NCBI GenBank assembly: GCA_033782935.1
Contig: JAWQEG010000722.1
Span: 62,001-126,000 of the forward strand
DNA: 64,000 nt
Reading direction: 5' to 3'
DNA from: Petrolisthes cinctipes
Taxonomy: Eukaryota; Arthropoda; Malacostraca; Decapoda; Porcellanidae
The notes under the pieces are model-generated. The model did not search any database. It worked only from the letters and a program-made list of their open reading frames with translations, and was not told the origin of the DNA. A program made the translations under genes and the position numbers. This document shows, in pieces, positions 33,540-64,000 of this stretch. Numbering within the stretch: position 1 is the stretch's first letter; every line of letters starts with the position of its first letter.

Positions 33540-34507
33540 AGTTTCTGACTAGTCACTAGAATAAAAAAATCAATGGAGTACGATGGTGTTATGAGTTGGA
33601 GGCTACAGATTCATTCAAACTGAGCCATGAAACAAGAACTGTACTCCAGTTCTTAGCATAGTCTGGAGAAATTTCTTGTCCTGTCCCTCCAAACTGCTAC
33701 AGTGTAGAGACAACCTACACAATAAGTATGCTGTGTGGCACCAATGTGGGGATATTGCCAAGCATTTCAATATACAGTAAGTCACAAAATTGGCCACTAC
33801 TGATGTGCCAGTCTGCTGCTTGGGAAAGTTTGAATGAATTGGTGTCCTTCAATTCATCAACACCATCTTCTTATAAAGTTACAAGTCTACTTTTCAATCA
33901 AAATTTTGTACCCAGACAGTGTGGAGGTTCCAAATAATCTCATATCACTGCACTCATTGCACAGATGATGATGATTTAGTTCCCCAGACTGTCTGACCAA
34001 TCACAGTATTCCCTGCCATTATGAGTAACCAGTTCAGCATGGTCAGACCATTCACAACTGAGTACTGACTTTGGATTGAGACTGTATATTGACAAGTTTG
34101 TGCTGCATGTCTCACATTTTGAAAAGAAAGGCAGAATTCTCAAGTTAAACAAGATGTCAGAGCTCTAACTGTACAAAATATTACCTGTTGACGTCTGACA
34201 GAATGCTAATGAATAACCACAGCACCCTGGGTCAAGATTCTGGCACCTGAAGGGTTTCCAACAGCTTGTCACATGGTTTGAATGAGAAAATATGACACTA
34301 ATGAGTACAGTACTGAAGCAACTAATACTGAACTGAATTGTTGAATCAAAGAGCACACTTAACTTGCCCATCAACTGGTTCACTTGTCGCAGATATTGTG
34401 ACTAACATTGGTGAGAGGTTCTGTAGTGTTGATTGATTTGAGGATGAAAGATCACTCTAGGCCTGGAACACCCTGTAAGATAAGGGAGTAGGTGATAGTG
34501 AGGTGTA

Positions 34508-34724
34508 CAGTTGGACACAGGAACTGGTGGTACAGCCCAGGTGAAAGATACTTGTCCCATTTGAGTAACCAGTGTCTATTTATTATCAGGTACTTGCTTT
34601 TTATTACCATCCTCAATACTGACTTCTGCCCCTGGTGTCTCCTATTTGGCACTAAGGAACTTGATATTGGGAGAAATTGACCATCTTTCACTTGGGCTGT
34701 ACCTCGAATTCCTGTGTCCAACTG
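34508..34724. mobile_element. TIR MITE with TA target sites
   Basis: The left end CAGTTGGACACAGGAACTGG continues into TACAGCCCAGGTGAAAGAT. The right end is its inverse (ATCTTTCACTTGGGCTGTAC, CCTGTGTCCAACTG). TA flanks both sides and the length is 217 bp. The CAGTTGG terminus is shared with the element at 25941. Confidence 0.8.
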
Positions 34725-36891
34725 TACATGTAGTCAGTATCCTACAAACTTAGGTATAAAATACCCTTAGAAGTGGCAGTCCATTTTGTATTACAATTTG
34801 AAGATATCTGTAGCTTCCCAAATCTACTGACATCACAGACCCAACCCAACCTCAAGAGTATGAATGTCATAGCTTCAATTTGAAAATTAGTCTTGTTGAC
34901 TAAATAGAAAACAACCATGATGCCCAAGTTCTGTAAATAACCAACAAAATTTGAGCACACACAGTAGGGCATGTAAAAATGTACTTAGAAAATAGTAACA
35001 GTATATTAAGCAATACCTATGATTAAAGACAACCCTCACCTAAACACACCTAACTTAATCTAATCTTCAATATCTAACCTAAATTTGAATAATTACATAG
35101 GAAACTGCTCCAATTGAAATAGATTATAAGCACTAGGGAATAACCTAATAATGTCCAGTAGAGAGAAGAGGAGGGTGGCGGTTGATTACAATTGCACATC
35201 TGCAAGTGTTTCCATGCTAACAACGGCAAAGAGACACAAGTCAAGGGATAGAGTCACAGTCAAGGTTAAACTCTATGAGAATAGCTTCTAGGTGATCGCT
35301 GTGCTAGTGCTGCTGCTGAACTGCCTACCACAGTCATAATCATCCACCACCTCACCTCCTAACTAATGGGACTCATCCGCTTTCATGAATACCAGCAAAG
35401 TAATTTCACTATCTTATATTGATTATAATTACACTCCAACCGAAACACACATAGTTAAATGTCGATCAAACCTGAACCACAACCCTAGCTTGAATTCACA
35501 GAGAAACTGATCAGATCCCAATCTGAACCCATAAAAACATGAATCATATTCTGATAATGATAATGTTATTTTACCACTACAGTATATAAGAGAAGACATG
35601 TCAGTGATCCCTGCCTCCCCAAAGTTCACAATGAGAGAAATAAGTAATAGCCAAGTCTGTTATCATAAAAACACAAGTACAGTAGCAAAGTAATCAACCT
35701 ACAAGTATCCTTCAAGAAGATGAAGAGGTGTTGGGTATTATGTCGTCTGGCTTCTTCTTGTCTCCTCTCCTTTCTCGTCTCTTCACCAGTACTCCCTTGC
35801 CTTCATTACCTCATCCATCTTCAACAATCTCCATAATCGTCCCACTACCCACCGCTGAGATACCGTATAATATCTGAAACAATACATTAACATTAGTGAT
35901 TTGTATTGCACGAGTCGAGTTACCAACCCGCACACAAGCCAGTGACATTTCTGTTATTATAGAATAAAAACACCAATCCCACAATCTATTCCTTTATAAA
36001 CTTCTTGGGATTTTCACAAATTATCCAAGAATACTTCAGAGAACATCAAATCAAGAATATATTAATTACTTACCGGTACTTGAAAAATCCTCAATATACG
36101 TGACGACACACCATCAACCCTACGTCTATTACCGCGGTGCTAATGAGTGGTCAAGAGTACTCAAGACTGATAACTTGACCATTGCCTCCACAACTTAATA
36201 AAGTCAAATTATTAGTCAGTCAGTCAAAAGTATAATTGTACATCTGGCAACACAAGAGTAAAACCTGAATATAAAATTATCTAAATATTATTTGAAAGTC
36301 TAATCTACTGTACATATACATATATTTGATTATTAAAAGCATTCCATGTTACATTATAAAAGGAAAGAGACCGTCCCGGGGCAGAGCTGAAAACACGAAC
36401 TCAATCACCACAAAAAAAAAAAGCACATTACTGTACTTACATATAGAGATGGCAACATGGATCGGTATGCTGATAAGATTAATCATTGATAACACAAGAT
36501 AAGCACGTCTTGTTGTTTTAGTTGATACACAAAGAAGGCACAGTTTTGTCTCACTTGGAAGGTTAGCAGTAAGCCAGTGGTATTGTATTGTACTATACTG
36601 TAGTTATGGGGTAATTTTACCAAGTGCTCAACAATTATTCTGTGCAGTAGTTATCAACTACACTATGCACTGTTAATGGACTTATAGTTTGGTTTTTACT
36701 CATTTTTATCACAATTTATATCTTGTATGGAGTCATTTTAAGTTCTGGGGCTTTTTTTTTTTTATAGCAGCCAAACCAAGCTACCACCCCTGCCGTCAGC
36801 TCATCACCACAAATTACCATTGGAGTGACGTCATACACAAGTGTCCTAGCTGTCTGTTGTGGTTAATAAGGAGGAATTAAAGTGACCCATC

Positions 36892-39800
36892 ATGGTGTTC
36901 CGTCAGTGCTTCTGTGACCCGTATAAGCTGACCTATGTGTCGGCCATCTTTACAGCGGTAAGTAATTGCCACCAATCTTTGGACTTGGCTGTACACAAGT
37001 ATTCATTCTAGTATTTTTTAGATTTTGTTTCAATGCGATGTAAGTGGGACTCTCAAACCCTTCAACTTGACAATGCGTATTGACAAAGCATATACCTGTA
37101 ATCACACAGTAATGCACTGTGTATTAATGGCCATGATGATGACATTTTATGGACTGGGATTAATGTAATAGTGTGTTGTAAGTAGTGATGACCACATATG
37201 GCATCAACACCAAAAAACAAGAACACACACTTCTTTATACAATACAACATACACATTGCCATCTTACAAGAAACAAAATTACGCAACACACACAAAACAC
37301 CTACATTCACTAATTTCACCACTCACATCCTCCAACGCTACCTCAATACACTTTATGCCTGGTTCACCACAAACAGAATTAAAATAGCACCCACCAAGTC
37401 AACTGTCACCCTTCTCACCAACTGGAACGCAGAACACCGCTACATACCACACCTCACCATAAACAGCACACCTATACCACACACACACACCCAAAATACT
37501 TGGCATAACATACAACACATCCACGACATTCAAACAACAAATCACGGCCATCAAAAACAAATGCATTGCCAGCACAACATTTGGACACAACAACAAAACC
37601 ACAACCACAGTGTACAAACAATATATCTGATCAGTGATGGATTATGCAAGCCCTGCCTGAGCCTCAAACCTCACTAAGACTAATCTCAACACCCTTCAGA
37701 CCATACAGAACAAGGCCCTAAAGATAATCACAGGCTGCACAGCTACCACACCTACAGACCACTTACACAATGAAACCCAAAGTCCTCAATATCAAGCATC
37801 ATCTTGACATGAGAGGCACACAAACATTTGCTGCAGCCTCCATAAACTCACACCATCCACTACACTACAAAACAAAACACCCACACATGCCAAGGAACAT
37901 CAAAACAACACCCAGTACACAATACCATCATCTCTTACAACCTCCACACCCCAAACCAGTCACCAGAAATACATCCATACTCAAATTACTCACCAGTCCA
38001 TCAAAACACTCAAGAACAACACACACCTGCATGCACAACCTCCTGACATCCCCCCATCTGAATCCTCCCTTCCCCATGAGGACAGAGTCTACCTGGCCAG
38101 GCTACGATGTGGCCACCACCCAGCCCTTCTGACATATCAGAAGAAGCTGGATGGAGCCATTGTAGATGCCTGTCCGGGATGCAACACGACACCCAACTCT
38201 CTTAAACACATTATGGAAGACTGCAATGTACACAACCACACTTGCCAACAACACAACATACACTCTCTAAGGGCACTGTGGGAAAGCCCAGTTCAGGTCA
38301 TGGCCTTCCTCAGGAGCTTGGGGCTGCTCGGCCAGACAGCTTGAGGAACTTCAACAACAACAACCACATATATGGCTGCATCATACATTTATAACGGAAA
38401 ATAAGCTCTATCTGTACTAGTTCTGTCTGTGTGTGTGTGTGTGTGTGCTCTGTTGTTTATCTGTGGAATCATCATATACACCACCATTGCTCTTACATAC
38501 GGCCCTATGTCACGCCTTGGCCATAACCATGCTATACAAACGCATGACCACCAGAGTTGGTAGGAAATGGTGTCCCTCATATATAAAAATTTTATCAGCA
38601 GCTAGATAACACAACCCCATTAAAGCAGTACTGTATAAATAAAAACTCAACATGTGGCTAACTTGTAACACAGATAAACAATTCCCGTCCAACATATTGC
38701 CGTTTTGTAGCAGTGTCGCCACATCAGGCTAGGTCCAGGTACTTTATCACAATTCCTCGTATCTAAGTTCGATCGAGGTGAACTTTGGTTGGTCCTATAT
38801 AATGCGTATGAATGTATAGACTATAAAAGGGTGGCTAAGGCTATCAATGTACAGTATGTGAGTGAATGGAATAAACAAAAAATATCAAAAATAAAAATAA
38901 CTGAGCATTCCAGTGTAAAAGATACTATGTGAATGATAATTATTATATTCTTCACATGACAGGCAGATACCGAATGAGGAGAGATAAAGGCACTTACTAC
39001 CTGAGTCATAACACATATTCAAGAGGCATTATTTCTTGGATAGTGAAGGAAATGGCTCACTCTGTGTTTTCGAAAATTCTGATGGCTATTATGATGATAT
39101 GAATATGAATAATACATCAAAATTATCTTGGTAGTCTGTCAAACATAATTATCCCAGAGATATCTATGATGACCATATGAGACATTACATTGTATATCTG
39201 TAAACCTTAACTTGACTTATCATCATTCATCTGTATTGCATTTAATTGTGGTACAGTAGGCCCTTGATATTAGATTATTAAATTTAGCAATGTCCTTTTA
39301 ACACAGGCTCAGTATATCACTAACTTAAGTCTGTATGGTAATGAATAACAGAAGCCTGGGAAAACATTTGGTGGTCTTTAATGAGGGACTGAGTGTATAA
39401 TGCTGTGGTAGATACAAGTATCCACTGTATATCAAGGGTCTGCCGTATTTGTGAAGTTTATACATGTCATTTCTGAGAAGGTTGTGCCGGCAGATCGAGG
39501 CTGTGGCATTTGGAGTGCTGAACATTGTGTTGATCTGCATGCATAACTGCACCATGCACCCACCTGATGAACTTAACCTAAGCTTTGATTGGTTCTGGGC
39601 CTGGTATTTCTACGGTGAGGCAACTGTTCTTACGGATTGTTTATGAAAACTTTTTATCAGATTATGAACTTGATACTGCAGGCATAAATAACTTAAGGGG
39701 ATGGTTTAGTTTTGGTAACAAATAAACCCAAGCTAATGTTATGGTGAGCTACAGAATAAACCAAACAAAATAAATCTAATATAATTAACCAGACAATATA

Positions 39801-41778
39801 AACATAATACTGTAAATCTAACAAAATAAACCTAACCGAATGTTACCTCAGCAATCAACCTCTCCCGGCATCAGATCCCGTAAAGTGTGATGAACAGGAG
39901 GGGTTCACTCCCCCAAACTGGCTCAACGTTTCTTACCCTATCGACCCCCGGCCCAGAATCACATCAGTGCAGGCCAACTATGGATACCAGATAACCTACC
40001 TCATCCTCCACTTCCTCTGGTTCTGTAGCGCATTTCTCCTCATATACGGTCAGTGCAGAGCTGCTGGGTTCAAAATTTGAATTACACTCAATTAGGTAAG
40101 ACTGGCAACTATTCAATAGGTGAAATTTTGCTGTTTTGAGGGGATACAGACTACAGTATTATAGTTATTCCCTTACAAACTATTAATAAATGGTACTGAT
40201 AGGGGTGTGTCTGTATAGCATCATTAATATACAGTTTCCATAAGCTGACTAACATGAAGTAATTAACATAAAAGGTGAAGGAAGCAATATAGTTCAGTCT
40301 TTATACAGATTGTCTAATTTATTATTAAATCAATATGAGTTACCTGGGTGAAATTAAGATGTGTGTACAGTGGCCTACTCTTGCCAGGTCCTCCTGTACC
40401 TCCTCTCTCTTCACTGATCCACATTAAAATAGTGAAAACCTGCAGATGAAAACAGAACTTTAATAACTGTGTAATATTTCAAAGGTTTCATCACCTATCA
40501 GCAAATATATTCACATATACACAAGTTTAACTCCTGTACCACATACAGATCAAATTAAGTTACTTGTTGCCATAGTTTGTAAGAATCTAACTGACATAAT
40601 TTGTACAAGATCCTTAGACTACAATGCCAGTGTATGAGTAGCATGAGAAAGTGATTGTACATTGATATAATAGTAATGTGTAAATCATATAATTCTATAC
40701 AGGTAATGGAAGGAAGCTATGGCAATATTACCTACCTTGGCTTACCATCTCTCTCACTCTCATCATCATGGACTTGGTCATATCTTCCTTCTACATCGCT
40801 GACATGGTGGTGAGTGGCAGGGGTGCCCGGGCATATACAGTATATAAAATTTCATTGGCTTGGTAATGATGATGATAGCATAAGAACTCCATAGGTTCTC
40901 AGCAGCGCCATCTTAGCTCTCATTGTCACTGCCTTGCACTTTCACTAATTTGCATATCATGACCCCTGGGACTAAGTTGTGGTGTAGGCAGGTATCACAC
41001 TTCAAATACAGACTTTTCCCCATCCCCCCAATATAAAAATATTGACAGTACAAGTATAGAAGACGCATGCAAATCTGAGAGGAGCTAGTCTGCTAGAGGA
41101 TGATGAGTAATGTTATCATGATAGTCACTATTACTATTGTCACTATTTTGTATCATTATAACCATCATCATCAAAAGAGAGTTGTATGGATTTAGGAATA
41201 AGAGCACTAGCATAGCTGACTAGAATGGAGGTGAGGTCAGGCTTGTGATATGATACTCCCTCTCCCTTGTTTAATTCAGGCAGTGGCACAACAAGGCTGG
41301 GGGTACAGAAGTGCTATGTTCTGGATAATGGCAATGTACTGGAGGATCTTCATTTTCTGGATCATCAACCTTAACAAGTTTGGTAGCGCCTGCAATGCCT
41401 TCTTCAAGACAGTCCATAAGCGCAGGAAGCAGAGTCACGTGGCAAATGTAGGTATACAGTACTGTTGTCTGGCAAGCACATAGTCAGCCTCGTTAGTCAC
41501 CTTTCTCTAGGACTTGTAAACCCGAGGAGCATTGACTTTGCAATACAGTAAGCCATTTATCCTGACTTGGCGAGTTAGAAATCAATGATTGGGACAGTAC
41601 CACTGCTACCAGTTATTCATATATACAGTACTATACATTACCTTGAGAGCAAATGATTGAGATAGTTCAATGTGTATCTCTCCCCTAACAGGTGCAGAGA
41701 CAAGCATACGAGGTGGAGATGGCACAAGCGGTGAAAACAGCCAAGGAGGAGACACATGCACAATACCGCAATCACTAA
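36892..41778 (+). CDS. Four-transmembrane protein, possibly pasiflora/DUF4728-like
   Basis: Exons: 36892-36957, 39494-39614, 39875-40048, 40703-40809, 41280-41447 and 41692-41778; all junctions are in phase and give 240 aa. The N-terminus is MVFRQCFCDPYKLTY. Four hydrophobic segments lie at about residues 15-42 (spanning the exon 1/2 junction, IEAVAFGVLNIVLIC), 100-120 (ITYLILHFLWFCSAFLLIYG), 130-155 (LTISLTLIIMDLVISSFYIA) and 165-188 (MFWIMAMYWRIFIFWIINL). The first loop has Cys and an N-glycosylation motif (NVS). The tail is basic then charged (KRRKQ). This is the layout of arthropod tetraspan proteins such as Drosophila pasiflora, which act at septate junctions, but I see no diagnostic motif, so the assignment is tentative. 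A pyrimidine tract ending in ATAGCAG at about 36772 suggests an upstream 5'-UTR intron. It converges with DNMT1. Confidence 0.8.
37200..38362 (+). mobile_element. LINE family B copy, internally deleted, with target-site duplication
   Basis: In intron 1 of the four-TM gene. It starts with endonuclease sequence (FIQYNIHIAILQETKLRNTH), then jumps at about 37320 to the post-RT region (LYAWFTTNRIKIAPTKSTVT). It carries the C-terminal Zn-finger-like block (DACPGCNTTPNS..H) in broken frames and ends in TTCAACAACAACA. ACCACATAT occurs at 37191-37199 and 38363-38371, a probable target-site duplication. Confidence 0.8.
38420..38450. repeat. (GT)n microsatellite
   Basis: TCTGTGTGTGTGTGTGTGTG simple repeat in the four-TM gene's intron 1. 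Confidence 0.85.
38698..38760 (+). repeat. Fragment of fold-back arm
   Basis: ATTGCCGTTTTGTAGCAGTG then GCTAGGTCCAGGTACTTTAT matches the outer part of the fold-back arm at 14946. Confidence 0.55.
39254..39445. mobile_element. Tigger/pogo-like MITE, copy 2
   Basis: CAGTAGGCCCTTGATATTAG at the left and TATATCAAGGGTCTGCCG at the right, flanked by TA. The interior shares GGTAATGAATAACAGAAG and CTGGGAAAAC with the copy at 7295. It ends about 48 bp before exon 2 of the four-TM gene. Confidence 0.7.
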
Positions 41779-43041
41779 CTTACACATGAACATCAGTCCT
41801 GCAACTACTAACTTACACATACACACACACACATGATCTCGACCACTACCTTGCACATACACACACAATACTGCAACAACTTGCCCATACATACATACAT
41901 ACATGCACAGATTAACCTCATTACCGTTCAGTCATTTTGTTGAAGTAAAGATGCCAGTGAGAGCTATACTTTAAATTAAGTCTTTCTTTTGCACAGTTGT
42001 TTATGGGAGCATCACTTTATTGTACAATAACTGTAGTTACATACTTAGATGTCAGTCCATCCGCCCTTTCTCCGTCTAGGAAAATGTTAAAGCAAAGATT
42101 TAAGGGAACTGTGAAGTTGTTGGCAAATATTAAGGTGATTGACTCCTCCAAAATATGCCACAAAACAGAAGCCATTTTGATTTATGGTTATGTGTGGAGG
42201 AGTCAGCAGATTCCAATTTGTCAACTAAATCACAGATCCTTTACATAATGGGCTTCAAATATATCATAATCTTATCAAACTAATCAAACCTTGTAGCAAG
42301 GAGAGGAACAGCACTTTAATATTTTTATAATGTAACTGAAGCCTTAGCTGTACACTAGTTTTGTTTTTGTACTCCTAGCCTTGAGAGAGAATTCTGACGG
42401 ATGGACAGTTTTGCGAGATACATGGTATTCTTTTATGCAATATTCGCATATCGTTTTTTTTTTTTTTTTTTTTTTTTTTTTCTTAAATAAGTGCATTGGC
42501 ATTTTGGCAGATGGAAATTTGCCTCTTTAAGTGGACATAATTTGGAGGACTTAAAAATTATAATGAATATACTGTATGATGATGATGATGATGATGATAA
42601 TAATATGAAGAAAATTTGGAGTTTTGTTTTCCCACATCTCACAGATATTACAGATTAAAAAGTTCCTTTATAATCCTATCACTTAATTATTATGGCTGTG
42701 ACAGAAATTACATAATACAATACACAAAAAAGCTGGGTACTGAAATACTAAAGTATTGTGTAGTGAATTTATATATATTTAATTATAATTATGTTTACAT
42801 AAAAAATCTCCATCTGATTAAAAAATTTAATCACTTTAATACTTAAAATTACTTCAACATTTCTGAAGCTAAAATTTCACGACTGGAAATCATTACCGTA
42901 TAGTGAATGACGAACTCGTTATTCACAATATTTCACTTTTTGGTCATCTATCTAATATCTTCCAGATTTCCTTTTCTTTCAGACTTCATAATATATTTAT
43001 CCTCCGTTTGCTTTGTATCTTCATTGTCTTTTCGGCTATCT
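41779..43041. other. Convergent 3' region between four-TM gene and DNMT1
   Basis: It has an AC-rich 3' UTR-like start (41815-41865), a CCTCCAAAATATG MITE-like hairpin (42139-42205), a T-run (42455-42481), a GAT microsatellite (about 42578-42599) and AT-rich sequence. Both genes end into it. I could not fix either poly(A) site. Confidence 0.45.
42139..42205. repeat. CCTCCAAA-family hairpin
   Basis: GACTCCTCCAAAATATGCCA faces TGTGTGGAGGAGTC across about 35 bp; it is a short relative of the MITE at 22855. Confidence 0.55.
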
Positions 43042-63693
<20,652 letters not shown>

Positions 63694-63742
63694 CTGGAAA
63701 TCGTGGGCCCTGGTCATACATACGGTATGGTACACACAGATG

Positions 63743-63860
63743 GCATCATTAAACTTACTCTCTGACAAAAAGGTGTTTCATCACTAAATTTGTATTGCAA
63801 AATTATAAAAACTGAGCAAAGAAGAGAACTTTTCATCAAAGAAGTTTAATAATACACCCA
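63743..63860. mobile_element. MITE (GGTGGTATTATTAAA family), copy 4
   Basis: ATCATTAAACTTACTCTCTG at the left, then GAGAACTTTTCATCAAAGAA and GTTTAATAATACACCCACAG at the right. The interior ATTTGTATTGCAAAAT is shared with the copy at 19612. It lies upstream (gene sense) of the first DNMT1 exon seen. Confidence 0.55.
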
Positions 63861-64000
63861 CAGTCTTTTTTTCCCGAACAAAATCAAAGTGTCAGGATTA
63901 CTTTAGTACAGCATAAAACCACACATCAATTACGTAGGTAAATTCATCCTCAACTTTATAATACTAAAGTACAAAATAAACTCATGCATTAAATATTCCA

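Larger units (their letters stand above)
31886..36770. other. Intergenic region between ANKS6 and the four-TM gene
   Basis: No coding gene is supported. It contains the ANKS6 3' UTR, MITE-like pieces near 32929 and 33603, an A-run (33188-33206) after AATAAA, a palindromic MITE (33354-33539), a TIR element (34508-34724) and sparse CCTAA-like motifs near 35040-35090. Upstream non-coding exons of the four-TM gene may lie here. Confidence 0.45.

Noticed and set aside
36826..36833. TGACGTCA (CRE-like palindrome) near the four-TM gene start
   Set aside because: It lies downstream of a likely splice acceptor, so it is probably in the transcribed 5' UTR. A single 8-bp match is weak evidence for a promoter element.
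38821..38830. TATAAAAGGG-like TATA box
   Set aside because: It is within intron 1 of the four-TM gene, with no associated transcript start or ORF.

Overview
The window looks like a piece of a decapod-type crustacean genome (a crab, shrimp or crayfish relative; genus not determinable by eye). It has multi-exon genes with GT-AG introns, AT-rich introns full of short inverted-repeat transposons, LINEs and tRNA-derived SINEs, arthropod-type TTAGG/CCTAA-like repeats, and a complete-looking maintenance DNA methyltransferase (DNMT1), which most dipterans lack. No bacterial, plasmid or CRISPR features are present.

Layout: (1) 651-2061 (+), a frameshifted cold-shock-domain (Y-box-like) ORF followed by Pro-rich and basic ORFs, probably a pseudogene or retroelement remnant. 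(2) 2873-12538 (+), a cytosolic non-specific dipeptidase (CNDP2-like, 11 exon positions, 477 aa). Exon position 9 exists as three tandem, same-phase, homologous cassettes. (3) 17140-18537 (+), an intronless ALG1 mannosyltransferase. (4) 23094-31885 (+), ANKS6-like ankyrin plus SAM protein (11 exons, 733 aa). (5) 36892-41778 (+), a 240-aa four-transmembrane protein (6 exons). (6) 63693-43042 (-), DNMT1 (21 exons in the window, 1353 codons, 5' end beyond the right edge), convergent with gene 5. I built the exon models from splice signals, phase continuity and family similarity recalled from memory; every junction keeps frame.

The rest is mostly transposon-derived. Three copies of one APE-type LINE lie at 8.1-10.2, 50.4-51.3 and 58.6-62.6 kb. 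A second LINE family ending in a CAACAAC tail has copies at 37.2-38.4, 48.06-48.17, 53.3-54.9 and, nested in reverse inside the first family, 61.9-62.4 kb. There is a deleted jockey-like LINE at 23.3-24.5 kb, a half-deleted Tc1 transposon at 27.5-28.6 kb, many TA-flanked MITEs, and fold-back elements with TTAGG-like cores at 14.9-15.6 and 21.1-22.2 kb.

The genes look like unrelated housekeeping loci (peptide turnover, N-glycosylation, ciliary scaffold, junction-type membrane protein, DNA methylation), not one pathway. The most notable observation is the triplicated dipeptidase exon. It should swap a 50-residue segment containing the positions aligned with human CNDP2 His380 and Ser417, so alternative splicing could give enzymes with different substrate pockets. 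Other points of interest are a U4-snRNA-like head on a LINE copy, a GC-AG intron in DNMT1, nested LINE insertions with target-site duplications, and perfect 35-37 bp palindromes in DNMT1 introns.
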